From Pseudomonadota bacterium (lineage in GTDB: Bacteria; Pseudomonadota; Gammaproteobacteria; Halothiobacillales; Halothiobacillaceae): DNA of 6,809 nucleotides. Positions 1 through 6,504 of the stretch are shown in pieces (the first letter of the stretch is position 1; each line of letters opens with the position of its first letter). Location of the stretch: positions 1 through 6,809 of the forward strand of contig JAJYPA010000456.1 of NCBI GenBank assembly GCA_021795795.1. The letters run 5' to 3'. Made by a program: the position numbers and the translations under genes. Below the pieces are notes generated by a model, which was not told the DNA's origin, ran no database searches, and saw only the letters and a list, made by a program, of their open reading frames with translations.

Positions 1-1
1 G

Positions 2-958
2 TTAGGAACCTTTGCACTTTTGCACCCCTCGACGCTTTACCGCCGCTGGCGGCGTTCCAGTGATGCGCACAAAGCTACGGCGCATCCGCTCCGCATTGCC
101 AAAGCCGCAGTCGATGGCGACCCGCTGAATCGACGACGCACCGCTTTCCAATGCCGTCTTCGCGGCTTCAACCCGAAGCGATTCGACGGCCCGCGCCGGT
201 GACATTCCAATCTCAGCATGAAACAGGCGTGAGAACTGCCTCGCGCTCAGGTGGCTGCGCTCAGCCAGATCATCGACGCTGAGACGTTCCTGCAGATGCT
301 CTCGCACGTAATTCAGCAAGCTACTGAACCGCCCGATCTGCCGGTCCATGTCCAGAAGCGCCGAGAACTGCGATTGGCCACCCGGACGCCGGTAGTACAC
401 GACGAGTTGTTGCGCGGTCTTGCGCGCAACAACGTCACCCAGGTCCTCAGCGATCATCGCAAGAGCCAGATCGATCCCGGCGGTGATTCCCGCAGATGTC
501 CATATGTTCCCCTCACAAATGAATATGCGGTCCGCTTCGAGCCGTACGGCCGGAAATCGACGTGCGAAGTCCGTTGTCCGGCTCCAGTGGGTCGTCGCCC
601 TGCGGCCGTCGAGTAAGCCTGCCTGCGCCAACACATAAGCTCCTGAACACACACTCGCCACTCGACGCGCCGACCTGGCCATGTGCTGCGCAAAGCGAAG
701 CGTGTCTGCACATGCAGCGGCCCGATCGACTCCATCGCCGCCGACGACGAGCAAGGTGTCGACACCGCGCATCCCGCGCGCGACTTTCGCTTGAAGGCAA
801 ACGCCTGATGAACTCGGCACGACACCGGGGTCAACAGCAACGATTTGCAAAGCATAGGTGCCCGGCCTGTATCGCCCGGCAATCTCGAACGCTGCGATTG
901 GTCCCGTTGCGTCGAGAATCTGGAAACCCGGAAAGATGAAGATAACGATCTGGCGCAT
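2..958 (-). CDS. GlxA-type AraC-family transcriptional regulator with N-terminal DJ-1/PfpI domain
   Basis: Complete 318-residue protein, the usual length for GlxA-type regulators. Residues about 1-190 are a DJ-1/PfpI (glutamine-amidotransferase-like) domain: it opens with FPGFQILDATGP, and the nucleophile elbow is ASVCSGAY with Cys104, followed by THW at 123-125. In this regulator family the domain is thought to sense a small ligand rather than act as an enzyme. Residues about 212-312 are an AraC-type double helix-turn-helix: SVDDLAERSHLSARQFSRLF is the first and RVAIDCGFGNAERMRRSF the second, which ends in the usual GTPPAA element. It is therefore a cytoplasmic DNA-binding regulator. It is divergent from the isonitrile-hydratase-like gene that starts 83 bp away, the classic layout for a regulator and its target. 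A perfect TATAAT on the minus strand lies about 39 bp upstream of the ATG. The ligand is unknown. Family assignment is very secure; the target is inferred. Confidence 0.95.
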   Translation of the reverse strand: MRQIVIFIFPGFQILDATGPIAAFEIAGRYRPGTYALQIVAVDPGVVPSSSGVCLQAKVARGMRGVDTLLVVGGDGVDRAAACADTLRFAQHMARSARRVASVCSGAYVLAQAGLLDGRRATTHWSRTTDFARRFPAVRLEADRIFICEGNIWTSAGITAGIDLALAMIAEDLGDVVARKTAQQLVVYYRRPGGQSQFSALLDMDRQIGRFSSLLNYVREHLQERLSVDDLAERSHLSARQFSRLFHAEIGMSPARAVESLRVEAAKTALESGASSIQRVAIDCGFGNAERMRRSFVRITGTPPAAVKRRGVQKCKGS

Positions 959-996
959 GGCTTAAAAAGTTGGATAAGTGTCCTTTACGCCGATGC

Positions 997-1002
997 ATTA
1001 TA
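997..1002 (-). promoter_or_regulatory. Candidate -10 box for the GlxA-type regulator, in the divergent intergenic region
   Basis: Read on the minus strand the hexamer is exactly TATAAT, 39 bp upstream of the regulator's ATG. A poor -35 candidate (TGAAGA, plus-strand 1019-1024) sits 16 bp further upstream. On the plus strand the same bases read ATTATA, so this short divergent region may serve both genes. No clear operator dyad was seen. The -10 match is direct; promoter function is inferred. Confidence 0.45.
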
Positions 1003-1040
1003 CGCGGAACATGGGGCCTCTTCAGCTCAAGGTGTCCACG

Positions 1041-1742
1041 ATGTCTGACTGCTTCCCCGTCGTCTTCGCAATCTACCCAGGTATCACCCAACTCGACTTC
1101 ACAGGTCCCTATGAGGTCCTGTCCCGACTTCCCCGCGCACAATGCATCGTGGCGTCCACGATGGGTGAGCCCATCACGGTCACGGGTGGGCTCACGTTCG
1201 GGAACGTCCGACGGATCGCTGACGTATCGGATTGCGCGCTGCTGTGCGTTCCGGGTGGGTATGGCACGATCGAGGCGATGGGCGATACCGTCTTTCTGGA
1301 GCATTTGCGGCGCTTGGCTGCGTCGGCGCGCTATGTGACCTCAGTCTGCACCGGCTCATTGCTTCTCGGTGCGGCAGGACTCCTGGAGGGTCGCCACGCT
1401 GCGTGTCATTGGGCCTGGCGGGATAGCTTGGCAGCTTTCGGCGCGCGACCGGATCCGGCTCGGGTGGTGCGCGATGGAAACGTCTTCACTGGTGGTGGCG
1501 TGACCGCCGGTATCGACATGGCGTTGACGGTGATGGCGGAAGTTGCAGGGGAGGCTTATGCCAAAGCCGTGCAACTGGCCATCGAATACGCACCCCAGCC
1601 GCCATTCAATTCTGGTCGTCCGGAAGACGCCGAGCCGGATGTGGTTGCCGCTGTCGTTGCCAGGTTCGATCCGATTCGCCCGGCGCGCGATGTGGCAATC
1701 AGCGCGGCGGCTTCGCGCCTTCGGCTTGTGCACGCGAACTGA
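1041..1742 (+). CDS. inhA: Isonitrile hydratase-like DJ-1/PfpI family protein
   Basis: A 233-residue single-domain DJ-1/PfpI protein without a DNA-binding domain. It resembles Pseudomonas isonitrile hydratase InhA, which hydrates isonitriles to N-substituted formamides. The known InhA catalytic residues are Asp17, Cys101 and Thr102; here the equivalents appear to be Asp19 (in QLDFTGPYEVL), Cys103 and Thr104 (in TSVCTGSLLLGAAGLLEG), with identical spacing. VVRDGN, TGGGVTAGID and a C-terminal QLAIEYAPQPPFNSG also fit the InhA branch. The ATG at 1041 is chosen because the protein then starts just before the first beta strand, as in InhA, with AAGG about 9 bp upstream. An in-frame GTG at 978 would add 21 residues with no family support. 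It is divergent from a GlxA-type regulator and probably controlled by it. The fold is certain; substrate specificity is not, since many DJ-1 enzymes look alike. Confidence 0.88.
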   Translation: MSDCFPVVFAIYPGITQLDFTGPYEVLSRLPRAQCIVASTMGEPITVTGGLTFGNVRRIADVSDCALLCVPGGYGTIEAMGDTVFLEHLRRLAASARYVTSVCTGSLLLGAAGLLEGRHAACHWAWRDSLAAFGARPDPARVVRDGNVFTGGGVTAGIDMALTVMAEVAGEAYAKAVQLAIEYAPQPPFNSGRPEDAEPDVVAAVVARFDPIRPARDVAISAAASRLRLVHAN

Positions 1743-1832
1743 GGTTTAGAATTGAGAGGAAGTCGGCCCCCAATTGCCTGAATTTGCTCAGATCTTCATT
1801 AAAATCTATACCACCGTTTTTGAGGGTTCCAA

Positions 1833-1997
1833 ATGATGAAAATTTTCGCACCGAAAATCGGAGCCACAGTTTTCAGCCATGATGATGATTTTGAGGACAC
1901 GATGGGCGTCCTGCTGGTCGACTGCTTTCAAGTGTTGTGGAGAACCGGTCGTCCGATTGACGGCAGCAGACTGGAAGCAGACGTTGAGTTGCGGTAG
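1833..1997 (+). CDS. Short hypothetical ORF (54 aa), possibly the 5' end of a truncated gene
   Basis: ATG at 1833 with GAGGG about 8 bp upstream opens a 54-codon frame that starts MMKIFAPKIGATVFSHDDD and ends in LEADVELR. I do not recognise it. The last nine sense codons and the stop lie inside the 30-bp dispersed repeat at 1971-2000, so the end looks like an accidental read-through into repeat sequence and the original gene may have continued beyond it. An acidic HDDDFED stretch sits at residues 16-22. No partner gene is obvious. It could be a small real protein, a truncated gene or chance. Confidence 0.3.
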   Translation: MMKIFAPKIGATVFSHDDDFEDTMGVLLVDCFQVLWRTGRPIDGSRLEADVELR

Positions 1998-2000
1998 CCT
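1971..2000 (+). repeat. Dispersed direct repeat, copy 1 (30 bp)
   Basis: Thirty bases starting ctggaagcagacgtt match 6759-6788 in the same orientation at 25 of 30 positions without gaps; the shared blocks include cagacgtt, agttg and ggta. By rough count, chance alone would rarely give such a pair in a window this size. The two copies enclose all the low-GC genes. This copy marks the left side, close to where recognisable core-type genes stop. It may be a remnant of a genome-wide intergenic repeat or an island junction. Confidence 0.5.
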
Positions 2001-2217
2001 TCAACAAGTAGAGGGAGTGGCGGTCGGGGCTTATTCTCTAGTCGCCAGTGCAATGCCGATCACGCATGGACGCGTGAAATGGCTTGCTGAGCACGGTGAC
2101 TCTCCGGGTGTTTTCGTACACGAGCCGAAGTAATATTGCAGAAGATCACAGACTTAGACGGCAGTGTTGCACTTCAAAATTGAAACCGCCCTGTATAACT
2201 TTAACTAAGGATTTATC

Positions 2218-3318
2218 ATGATTAAAGAAAATGAAGAAAAGTTCGATGAAGAAGTTTATCGTTACTATGAAGAGAACAAACCCGACTTAAGCAAAGTTGT
2301 TACGATAGCGTTTATTGGCAAGGTAAGTGCCGGTAAGAGTTCATTAATTAATGCATTTTTCGAGAAAAGTAAAAACGACCCGATAGCAATCGTCGGGGCA
2401 ACCTCTGGTGTAACGAAAAATGTTAAATTTTTTGAATTGGATAAAAACGTACATATTGTTGACTCGCCCGGTCTGGATGATATAAAAAAGGAGAACAGCG
2501 AGGCTACAGAGCGCTTCTTGAAATCCATTGATATTGCAATCTTTGTAGTCTCTGGATCAGCAGATAAAACACAAAAGATGAACTTTAGTGGTGTTAAATC
2601 CAGGATTCCAGATACATTGTTCGTGCTTAACAAGATAGATGAGTTTGATGATCTGGACGAGTCAGGGATTAATGACGTTGTAACGCAATGGAGTATGAGC
2701 ATTGGGGTAGATCGTGTTTTTAGAACCTGCGCAAAAGGATATGATCCCAAGAGCAAAAAGGATGCTCCACTAAGAATTGAGGGCGTAGGGGAGCTTAAAG
2801 CTGAAGTTTACCGAATATTAAGCAAAAAGAAAAAGGATATTCTTTTAAAAAAGGCAATGAAAGATAAGCGCTCTTATGCTATATCTATCGCTGTCACAGC
2901 AACATTATCCGCCGCTGGAGCCTCGTTTGCGCCAGGTAGTACAGTATATATTACCGGAATTCAAATGACCGCTCTCTCATCTCTTGTATATTTGTATACA
3001 GGTAAGTTGCTTGAGAGGCAGAGTATTGCGGGAATCATGTTTTCTATGCTTGGACAAAATGTTGGTAAGAGTCTTTTTATATTCGCTGCTTCATTTTTCC
3101 CTGGACCTGATGCGGTCGGAGCATTTGTTGCGGCAACAGTTACTGCGGCGATGCTTGCTGCGGCCATATCCTTTCTGGAATCTGGTAAAAGCCTTAATGA
3201 TGCGGAAGGCTTTAAGGATATGTATAACAAAACTTATTCAACAGTTAAATCCATGCTAAACATTTCAGATATAAAAAATGAAGGATTTATTGAGCGGCTA
3301 TTCGATAAATTGGTTTAG
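2218..3318 (+). CDS. Era/dynamin-like GTPase with hydrophobic C-terminal region (DUF697-like)
   Basis: A 366-residue protein with a complete TRAFAC-class G domain: G1 GKVSAGKS (34-41), G2 threonine near ATSGVT (61-66), G3 DSPG (82-85), G4 NKID (138-141) and a G5-like CAKG (171-174). GTP binding and hydrolysis are therefore expected. A Lys/Glu-rich helix precedes the domain (1-25) and a strongly basic linker follows it (about 203-218). Residues about 219-321 hold several hydrophobic, Ala/Gly-rich segments resembling the DUF697/YcjF-type membrane or membrane-associated module, followed by a short charged tail. Its location is thus probably the inner membrane or its surface. The start is well set: AAGGA lies 6 bp before the ATG. 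The gene is markedly more AT-rich than the two genes to its left, a sign of transfer. It is probably monocistronic. Dynamin- and Era-like GTPases occur in bacterial membrane remodelling and in some defence loci; the actual role here is unknown. Confidence 0.85.
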   Translation: MIKENEEKFDEEVYRYYEENKPDLSKVVTIAFIGKVSAGKSSLINAFFEKSKNDPIAIVGATSGVTKNVKFFELDKNVHIVDSPGLDDIKKENSEATERFLKSIDIAIFVVSGSADKTQKMNFSGVKSRIPDTLFVLNKIDEFDDLDESGINDVVTQWSMSIGVDRVFRTCAKGYDPKSKKDAPLRIEGVGELKAEVYRILSKKKKDILLKKAMKDKRSYAISIAVTATLSAAGASFAPGSTVYITGIQMTALSSLVYLYTGKLLERQSIAGIMFSMLGQNVGKSLFIFAASFFPGPDAVGAFVAATVTAAMLAAAISFLESGKSLNDAEGFKDMYNKTYSTVKSMLNISDIKNEGFIERLFDKLV

Positions 3319-3350
3319 GTGGCGGGCAACAGTTTGGCAAATGGTGATAA

Positions 3351-3509
3351 TTGATTGCAACTGCCTATCACGCCAGACTCTTTGTCTATGATCTGACCCA
3401 TCGTTCTGCTGAAGATGATACTTGTCGGTTGTCATCTGCGCTCTCCAATGCCCAGGTGGATCTGAACCTGCACCAGATTGAAGCGGCTCAGTTTACCCTG
3501 TGTAACCCG
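3351..3509 (+). pseudogene. Remnant: N-terminus of an SNF2-type DEAD/DEAH helicase
   Basis: Reading from a TTG at 3351, the first ~53 codons (including AYHARLFVYDLTHR and AQVDLNLHQIEAAQFTLCNP) closely resemble the N-terminus of large SNF2/RapA-like helicases of accessory regions. In those proteins an AYHAKYF...ELTRR segment leads to VDLNPHQVDAALFA...NP, then to the Walker A part (LADEVGLGKTIEA). Here similarity ends right after CNP, before Walker A, and the frame runs into unrelated residues and a stop at 3582-3584. At least ~95% of the gene is missing, so it cannot be functional. The codon before the TTG is an in-frame stop, so the original start may also be damaged. It lies 32 bp after the GTPase stop, suggesting the full helicase once followed that gene. 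Based on recalled family sequence; an alignment would settle it. Confidence 0.6.
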
Positions 3510-3511
3510 GC

Positions 3512-3655
3512 TCGCTACGTGGATATGGACCAGACCGCTCACGGTGATCCCGAGCAGCCGCACGGACGCGTCGATGGTAACTGACCGAACCAGTGGCTCT
3601 GGTAACGATGCTACGGTCGCTGCTATCCTCCTGAGGACGACATAGCTAAAACGCG
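3512..3655 (-). pseudogene. Possible remnant of the C-terminal end of a DNA polymerase IV-like gene
   Basis: On the minus strand an open frame includes SVRLLGITVSGLV (about 3526-3566), which resembles the PVRLLGVSVSGL motif near the C-terminus of many DinB/UmuC-family Y-polymerases. The preceding residues (VLRRIAATVASLPEPLV) are helical but less diagnostic. The catalytic domains are absent and what follows does not look like a Y-polymerase tail. If correct, the segment abuts the truncated helicase at about 3510, marking a rearrangement junction. The assignment rests on one short motif and is tentative. Confidence 0.3.
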
Positions 3656-3681
3656 AGTTCTCCATCAATATTAAACTATCG

Positions 3682-3690
3682 TGATATAAC
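3682..3690 (+). promoter_or_regulatory. Candidate extended -10 promoter of the NA37-RelA/SpoT operon
   Basis: TGATATAAC matches the extended -10 pattern TGnTATAAT except for the last base, in an AT-rich stretch 29 bp before the preferred ATG at 3720. No good -35 is present, which extended -10 promoters tolerate. It suggests the operon has its own sigma-70-type promoter. No operator dyad was seen. Confidence 0.45.
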
Positions 3691-3719
3691 AAATGACGAC
3701 AATCTAGGAAATTATGAGC

Positions 3720-4787
3720 ATGGATTTTTCTCGATTCACCATTCAACGGCTTGTGCTGCACAAAGTTCATCCGCGCCAAAATTTTGCACCTGTTGCTCCT
3801 GTATATGGAGAGGGACTTGTGAACATGGGGGCGGATGGGCTGCAGACCCTCCAGAATCGCATCGTTAGGGTCCTAGGGAGCGATTCTCGTGGGGTTGAAA
3901 TGGCGATAGCTCAACATTGTGCGGGAAGTTTCTTTGCAACAGTCATGGAGCTGTTGGAATCTGATGACGTTTCATTTGTAGAAAGATCAAAACTTGTTGC
4001 CAATATGCTAAACGAAGCTCAGGCAACCCGCGATTTGCCAGGGGGAGCTCTGGTAGTCATGACAGGCATAACTGGCACAGATGCGGCGCGGTTTCTAGCG
4101 GTGATTAAGGCGGAGCTGCAAGACGGCTTTGATCTTGAAGATTCTGCACAAGGACTAACGGTTCATTATCTCAGCAATTTGATGCTGACACCAGCGCAGC
4201 GCTTTTACAAGATCGGGCTATTACTGGAACGCACTTACAATGAAGCTGACGTGGAAGGACGAGCGCCGGATGATTTTGCCGCAATTTTATATGACCAACA
4301 AATGAGCGCACAGGAAACCCGCTCGGCAGCTCAGTATTTTTACCGGACATTTCTTGGGTTCGAGGTGATGGATACCAGCAAGAAGCTGACCCGCGATTTC
4401 TTTTTGTTTACGCGAGAATTCATTACTGGCCGCGATCTTGATGCTGAGAAGAAGCTAGATCTTAACGATGCTTTGCGCGTCATGATCAAGTCTGATCAAT
4501 CTTTAACTCTCTCGTCCTCCGAGTATGCAGATTCCTACTTAGCCTTTGACGAAGACACCAGAGACGATTATCTTCAATTTATGCAAACCAAGGGTTTTCC
4601 CGCTGTGGCGATTAGCAAGGATACTTCCTTGCTGGGCTCATTATTGAAACGCCGCAAGGTTAGGTTCACCAGTAATGTCATTCTAACTGCTCCTGCTGAT
4701 CAGTTCAGAGAACTAATACATGTCGAGGGAAGCGACGCAGATTCAACTCTGGTCAGGATCAAAGGCAAAATATGGTCAGAAGAATGA
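3720..4787 (+). CDS. NA37/NdpA (YejK-like) nucleoid-associated family protein
   Basis: About 355 residues, close to the ~335 of E. coli NdpA/YejK, the type member of the NA37 family. Family-like features are the opening FSRFTIQRLVLHKV, the central GGALVVMTGITGTDAARFLAV region (109-130 counted from the ATG at 3714), the FYRTFLGFEVMDTSKKLTRD segment (about 209-228) and the C-terminal beta-rich VRFTSNVILTAP. No signal peptide or membrane segment is seen. YejK associates with the nucleoid, but the biochemical role of the family is poorly known. Two starts are possible. AGGAA at 3706-3710 is only 3 bp from the ATG at 3714 but 9 bp from the in-frame ATG at 3720, so 3720 is preferred. The stop overlaps the RelA/SpoT-domain gene, which implies coupled translation and linked function, perhaps as antitoxin, sensor or DNA-targeting partner (inference). 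GC is lower than in the first two genes. Confidence 0.7.
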   Translation: MDFSRFTIQRLVLHKVHPRQNFAPVAPVYGEGLVNMGADGLQTLQNRIVRVLGSDSRGVEMAIAQHCAGSFFATVMELLESDDVSFVERSKLVANMLNEAQATRDLPGGALVVMTGITGTDAARFLAVIKAELQDGFDLEDSAQGLTVHYLSNLMLTPAQRFYKIGLLLERTYNEADVEGRAPDDFAAILYDQQMSAQETRSAAQYFYRTFLGFEVMDTSKKLTRDFFLFTREFITGRDLDAEKKLDLNDALRVMIKSDQSLTLSSSEYADSYLAFDEDTRDDYLQFMQTKGFPAVAISKDTSLLGSLLKRRKVRFTSNVILTAPADQFRELIHVEGSDADSTLVRIKGKIWSEE

Positions 4788-5776
4788 CCGAGGAAGAATT
4801 CATTAAGTATTTTGAGAATGATACTCCGATGCTGGAAGCGTGGGGACGTTTTGTAGCCCAAGCAATCTGCGATAAACTTAGTGAATTGTTACAGCTGCCC
4901 GCAACTGCTGAAACTTTTATAAAGGTCCCGATTATTCCGCGTGTAAAAACTGTGGAATCGGCAATAGATAAAGTTTTTATTCGTAAGTCCTATAATAATC
5001 CTTATGAAGACTTGACTGATAAGGTTGGCGTCCGCTTTGTCGTTCTTCTTACCAGGGACATTTATAAAGTCATTGACGCTGTGGAATCCATCGAATATTG
5101 GATGGCATCAAAAGACAGGGACTACGAAAAAGAGCAAGAACAAAATCCAGAATATTTTACTTATCAGTCCGTTCATTTTGTTGTTCGTGCCAATAAGGCC
5201 TTGACAATAGGAGAAATAGCTGTACCTGTGGGTACACCATGCGAGGTACAGATTCGCAGTCTTATGCAGCATGCCTACAGTGAGCTTACCCACGATACCA
5301 TCTACAAACCCAAGGCGATAGCCGCGCCACAGGTTAAGCGCTATATGGCGCGCAGTATGGCTCTGATTGAAACGACCGACGAACTTTTCTGTGCGGCAAG
5401 AGAACAAATAGACGTTGCAACAAGACCAGAAGACAATATTCTTATTGATATAAAAAAATTATATGAATCTTTGATTGGCGAAAGGTCTATTTCCACAAAA
5501 ACTGACTTAGAACTGATTGACACCTATCGGGAAAAAATCATGCCGGAAACAACTTCAGAAATTCATCAGTTTTACCAGGATAAACCGGCGCTTGTTCAAT
5601 TGATAAAAGATCGTCGCGTAGGGAATATCCTTTATCGGCAGGCTGCTATTTTGATTGTTTACTATCTCGTGTCTGTGCGTCGCAAGTTCGCAAAAGCCCA
5701 TTGGCCGCTGGGGAGCCGGGAAAAAGACCTTGAACAGATATTTACTGACTTGGGCTATTCTTACTCCAATGATTAG
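4772..5776 (+). CDS. RelA/SpoT-domain nucleotide pyrophosphokinase (stand-alone small alarmone synthetase, candidate toxSAS)
   Basis: A 334-residue cytoplasmic protein with a synthetase-type RelA/SpoT domain at about residues 50-195. Numbered from 4772, the visible active-site elements are PRVKTVESAIDKVFIRK (Arg57, Lys59, Ser63, Lys67), YEDLTDKVGVRFVV (Asp83, Gly86, Arg88), YQSVHFVV (Tyr131, His135) and CEVQIRS with the catalytic-type Glu158, then QHAYSELTHDTIYK. It therefore looks able to transfer pyrophosphate from ATP. No HD hydrolase, TGS or ACT domain is present, unlike housekeeping Rel/SpoT. A helical extension of about 130 residues follows. The product could be (p)ppGpp, ppApp or pyrophosphorylated tRNA, as reported for various toxSAS enzymes; sequence alone cannot say. 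AAAGG sits 6 bp before the ATG at 4772 (16-bp overlap with the upstream gene). An ATG at 4784 gives a neat ATGA overlap but a weaker ribosome site. The NA37 partner may control toxicity (inference). Confidence 0.85.
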   Translation: MVRRMTEEEFIKYFENDTPMLEAWGRFVAQAICDKLSELLQLPATAETFIKVPIIPRVKTVESAIDKVFIRKSYNNPYEDLTDKVGVRFVVLLTRDIYKVIDAVESIEYWMASKDRDYEKEQEQNPEYFTYQSVHFVVRANKALTIGEIAVPVGTPCEVQIRSLMQHAYSELTHDTIYKPKAIAAPQVKRYMARSMALIETTDELFCAAREQIDVATRPEDNILIDIKKLYESLIGERSISTKTDLELIDTYREKIMPETTSEIHQFYQDKPALVQLIKDRRVGNILYRQAAILIVYYLVSVRRKFAKAHWPLGSREKDLEQIFTDLGYSYSND

Positions 5777-6165
5777 ATAGAGACGTGGTAGCAGGAGTGC
5801 CCCGGATGCCTGCAGATTATCTATTAAATAATGACGGTTTATCGAGTCCACTATAGGGCTTAGAATTAGTCATGGAAAAACGAAACATTCTGAATAGGAA
5901 AGCCACGCCCGAATGGCGACTTTCGCTGCATCGGTGACTATTGCATAGCGCGAGGGGGGGGCACGCGGGGTCAGAATGCCGTAGTCGGCAGCATCGGGGT
6001 GGGCTCGTTGCTCTAACGCTGGCAAGCGGACTCCACCGCCTACTCGACCAGCAGAGGCTGGGGACCAGTCTGCTCCCTGCTATAGCTGGCTATGGTCCAT
6101 CTGCGAGAGGTGCGGTAGGATTAAAAGTGGGTCGATGGCCACGATGAAGGCTTGTCCATAACGAC
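5777..6165. other. 389-bp intergenic region with no supportable gene
   Basis: Just after the RelA/SpoT-domain gene a short dyad GCAGG/CCTGC (5791-5795 and 5809-5813) could form a weak hairpin but has no T-run. Composition then shifts from AT-rich to GC-rich at about 5900. A run of eight G lies at 5954-5961. At 6112-6130 a TGCGGTAG...TTAAAAGT string loosely recalls copy 1 of the dispersed repeat. A 68-codon plus-strand frame (5941-6147) has no ribosome site and no family-like sequence. No strong promoter for the downstream pair was found. This looks like degraded or junction DNA. Confidence 0.5.
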
Positions 6166-6504
6166 ATGATGCTACCCAACGCAGAAAAGGCGATCCTGGA
6201 CATTCGCAAGTTGCGAGAATACACACTGAATCCCAGTCACCTTGCCGGAAGCAACAAGGCCAGAGTGTTCGCCTCGTGCCTGGGGATAGGTCAGCAAGAT
6301 GCCGAGCTGCTGCGCTCAGTATGCCTCCGTGCCATACTGCGCAATGAGGCCACCGAGAAGGTGGTCGACAGCCATGGCAAGCGTTACCAGGTGGATTTTG
6401 TCATGCAGCACCAGGGAAGGTCCGCGGTCGTTCACACGGGTTGGATCATCCGGACTGGAGAAGACGTTCCCAGGCTGACAAGTTGCTATGTGAGGACATC
6501 ATGA
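6166..6504 (+). CDS. DUF6883 domain protein
   Basis: A 112-residue protein that matches the DUF6883 pattern over its whole length: LPNAEKAILDIRKLREYTLN at the start, KARVFASCLGI (31-41), AELLRSVCL (46-54), KRYQVDFVM (72-80) and the characteristic end WIIRTGEDVPRLTSCYV (93-109). There is no signal peptide or membrane segment. The frame is closed by a TGA at 6145-6147, so this is a stand-alone domain and not the in-frame tail of a larger protein. ATGs at 6166 and 6169 are both possible; neither has a good ribosome site. The family has no established function that I know. It commonly sits next to DUF4926, as here, where the stop overlaps the next start by 4 bp. A toxin/antitoxin or effector/immunity relationship is a hypothesis. 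Confidence 0.8.
   Translation: MMLPNAEKAILDIRKLREYTLNPSHLAGSNKARVFASCLGIGQQDAELLRSVCLRAILRNEATEKVVDSHGKRYQVDFVMQHQGRSAVVHTGWIIRTGEDVPRLTSCYVRTS

Larger units (their letters stand above)
1743..2217. other. 475-bp region without a secure gene: island-edge debris and GTPase leader
   Basis: Apart from the doubtful 54-codon ORF and a repeat copy, the stretch 2011-2133 reads as plausible coding in one frame (VAVGAYSLVASAMPITHGRV and onward, ending VFVHEPK then TAA). That frame has no convincing start, and it differs from the frame of the 54-codon ORF, so it may be the tail of a decayed gene. Nearer the GTPase, a small dyad TTCAA-AA-TTGAA lies at 2173-2184 and a TATAAC at 2194-2199. The latter could be a -10, but it would leave almost no leader before the ribosome site and has no good -35. 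I see no tRNA, CRISPR or insertion-sequence end here. Confidence 0.4.
3319..3713. other. 395-bp region of gene remnants and promoter before the NA37 gene
   Basis: There is no intact gene. The left part is the truncated helicase, the middle is a possible minus-strand polymerase IV tail, and the right part (about 3656-3713) turns AT-rich and carries the promoter-like sequence for the next operon. No clear terminator follows the GTPase gene: there is no GC-rich hairpin with a T-run. Confidence 0.5.

Noticed and set aside
251..939. Several plus-strand and minus-strand open frames across the regulator gene
   Set aside because: They overlap the secure minus-strand regulator in other frames; in GC-rich DNA such frames are expected, and their proteins are Arg/Pro/Ser-rich without family features.
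978..1040. Upstream GTG start for the isonitrile-hydratase-like gene
   Set aside because: The extra 21 residues do not resemble the family, while the ATG at 1041 has a ribosome site and family-like start.
2265..2756. 163-codon minus-strand frame inside the GTPase gene
   Set aside because: It is antisense to a gene with all G motifs; its sequence is the mirror of those codons and shows no family pattern.
3432..3779. Minus-strand 115-codon frame taken as a whole gene
   Set aside because: It runs across the helicase fragment, the operon promoter and the start of the NA37 gene; only a short inner part has a recognisable motif, so it is treated as a possible remnant.
5791..5813. Terminator after the RelA/SpoT-domain gene
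   Set aside because: Only 5-bp arms with a 13-base loop and no T-run; too weak to call.
5941..6147. 68-codon plus-strand ORF containing a run of eight G, considered as a phase-variable gene
   Set aside because: No ribosome site, no family-like sequence and no continuation in alternative frames into a real gene, so the G-run has nothing obvious to switch.
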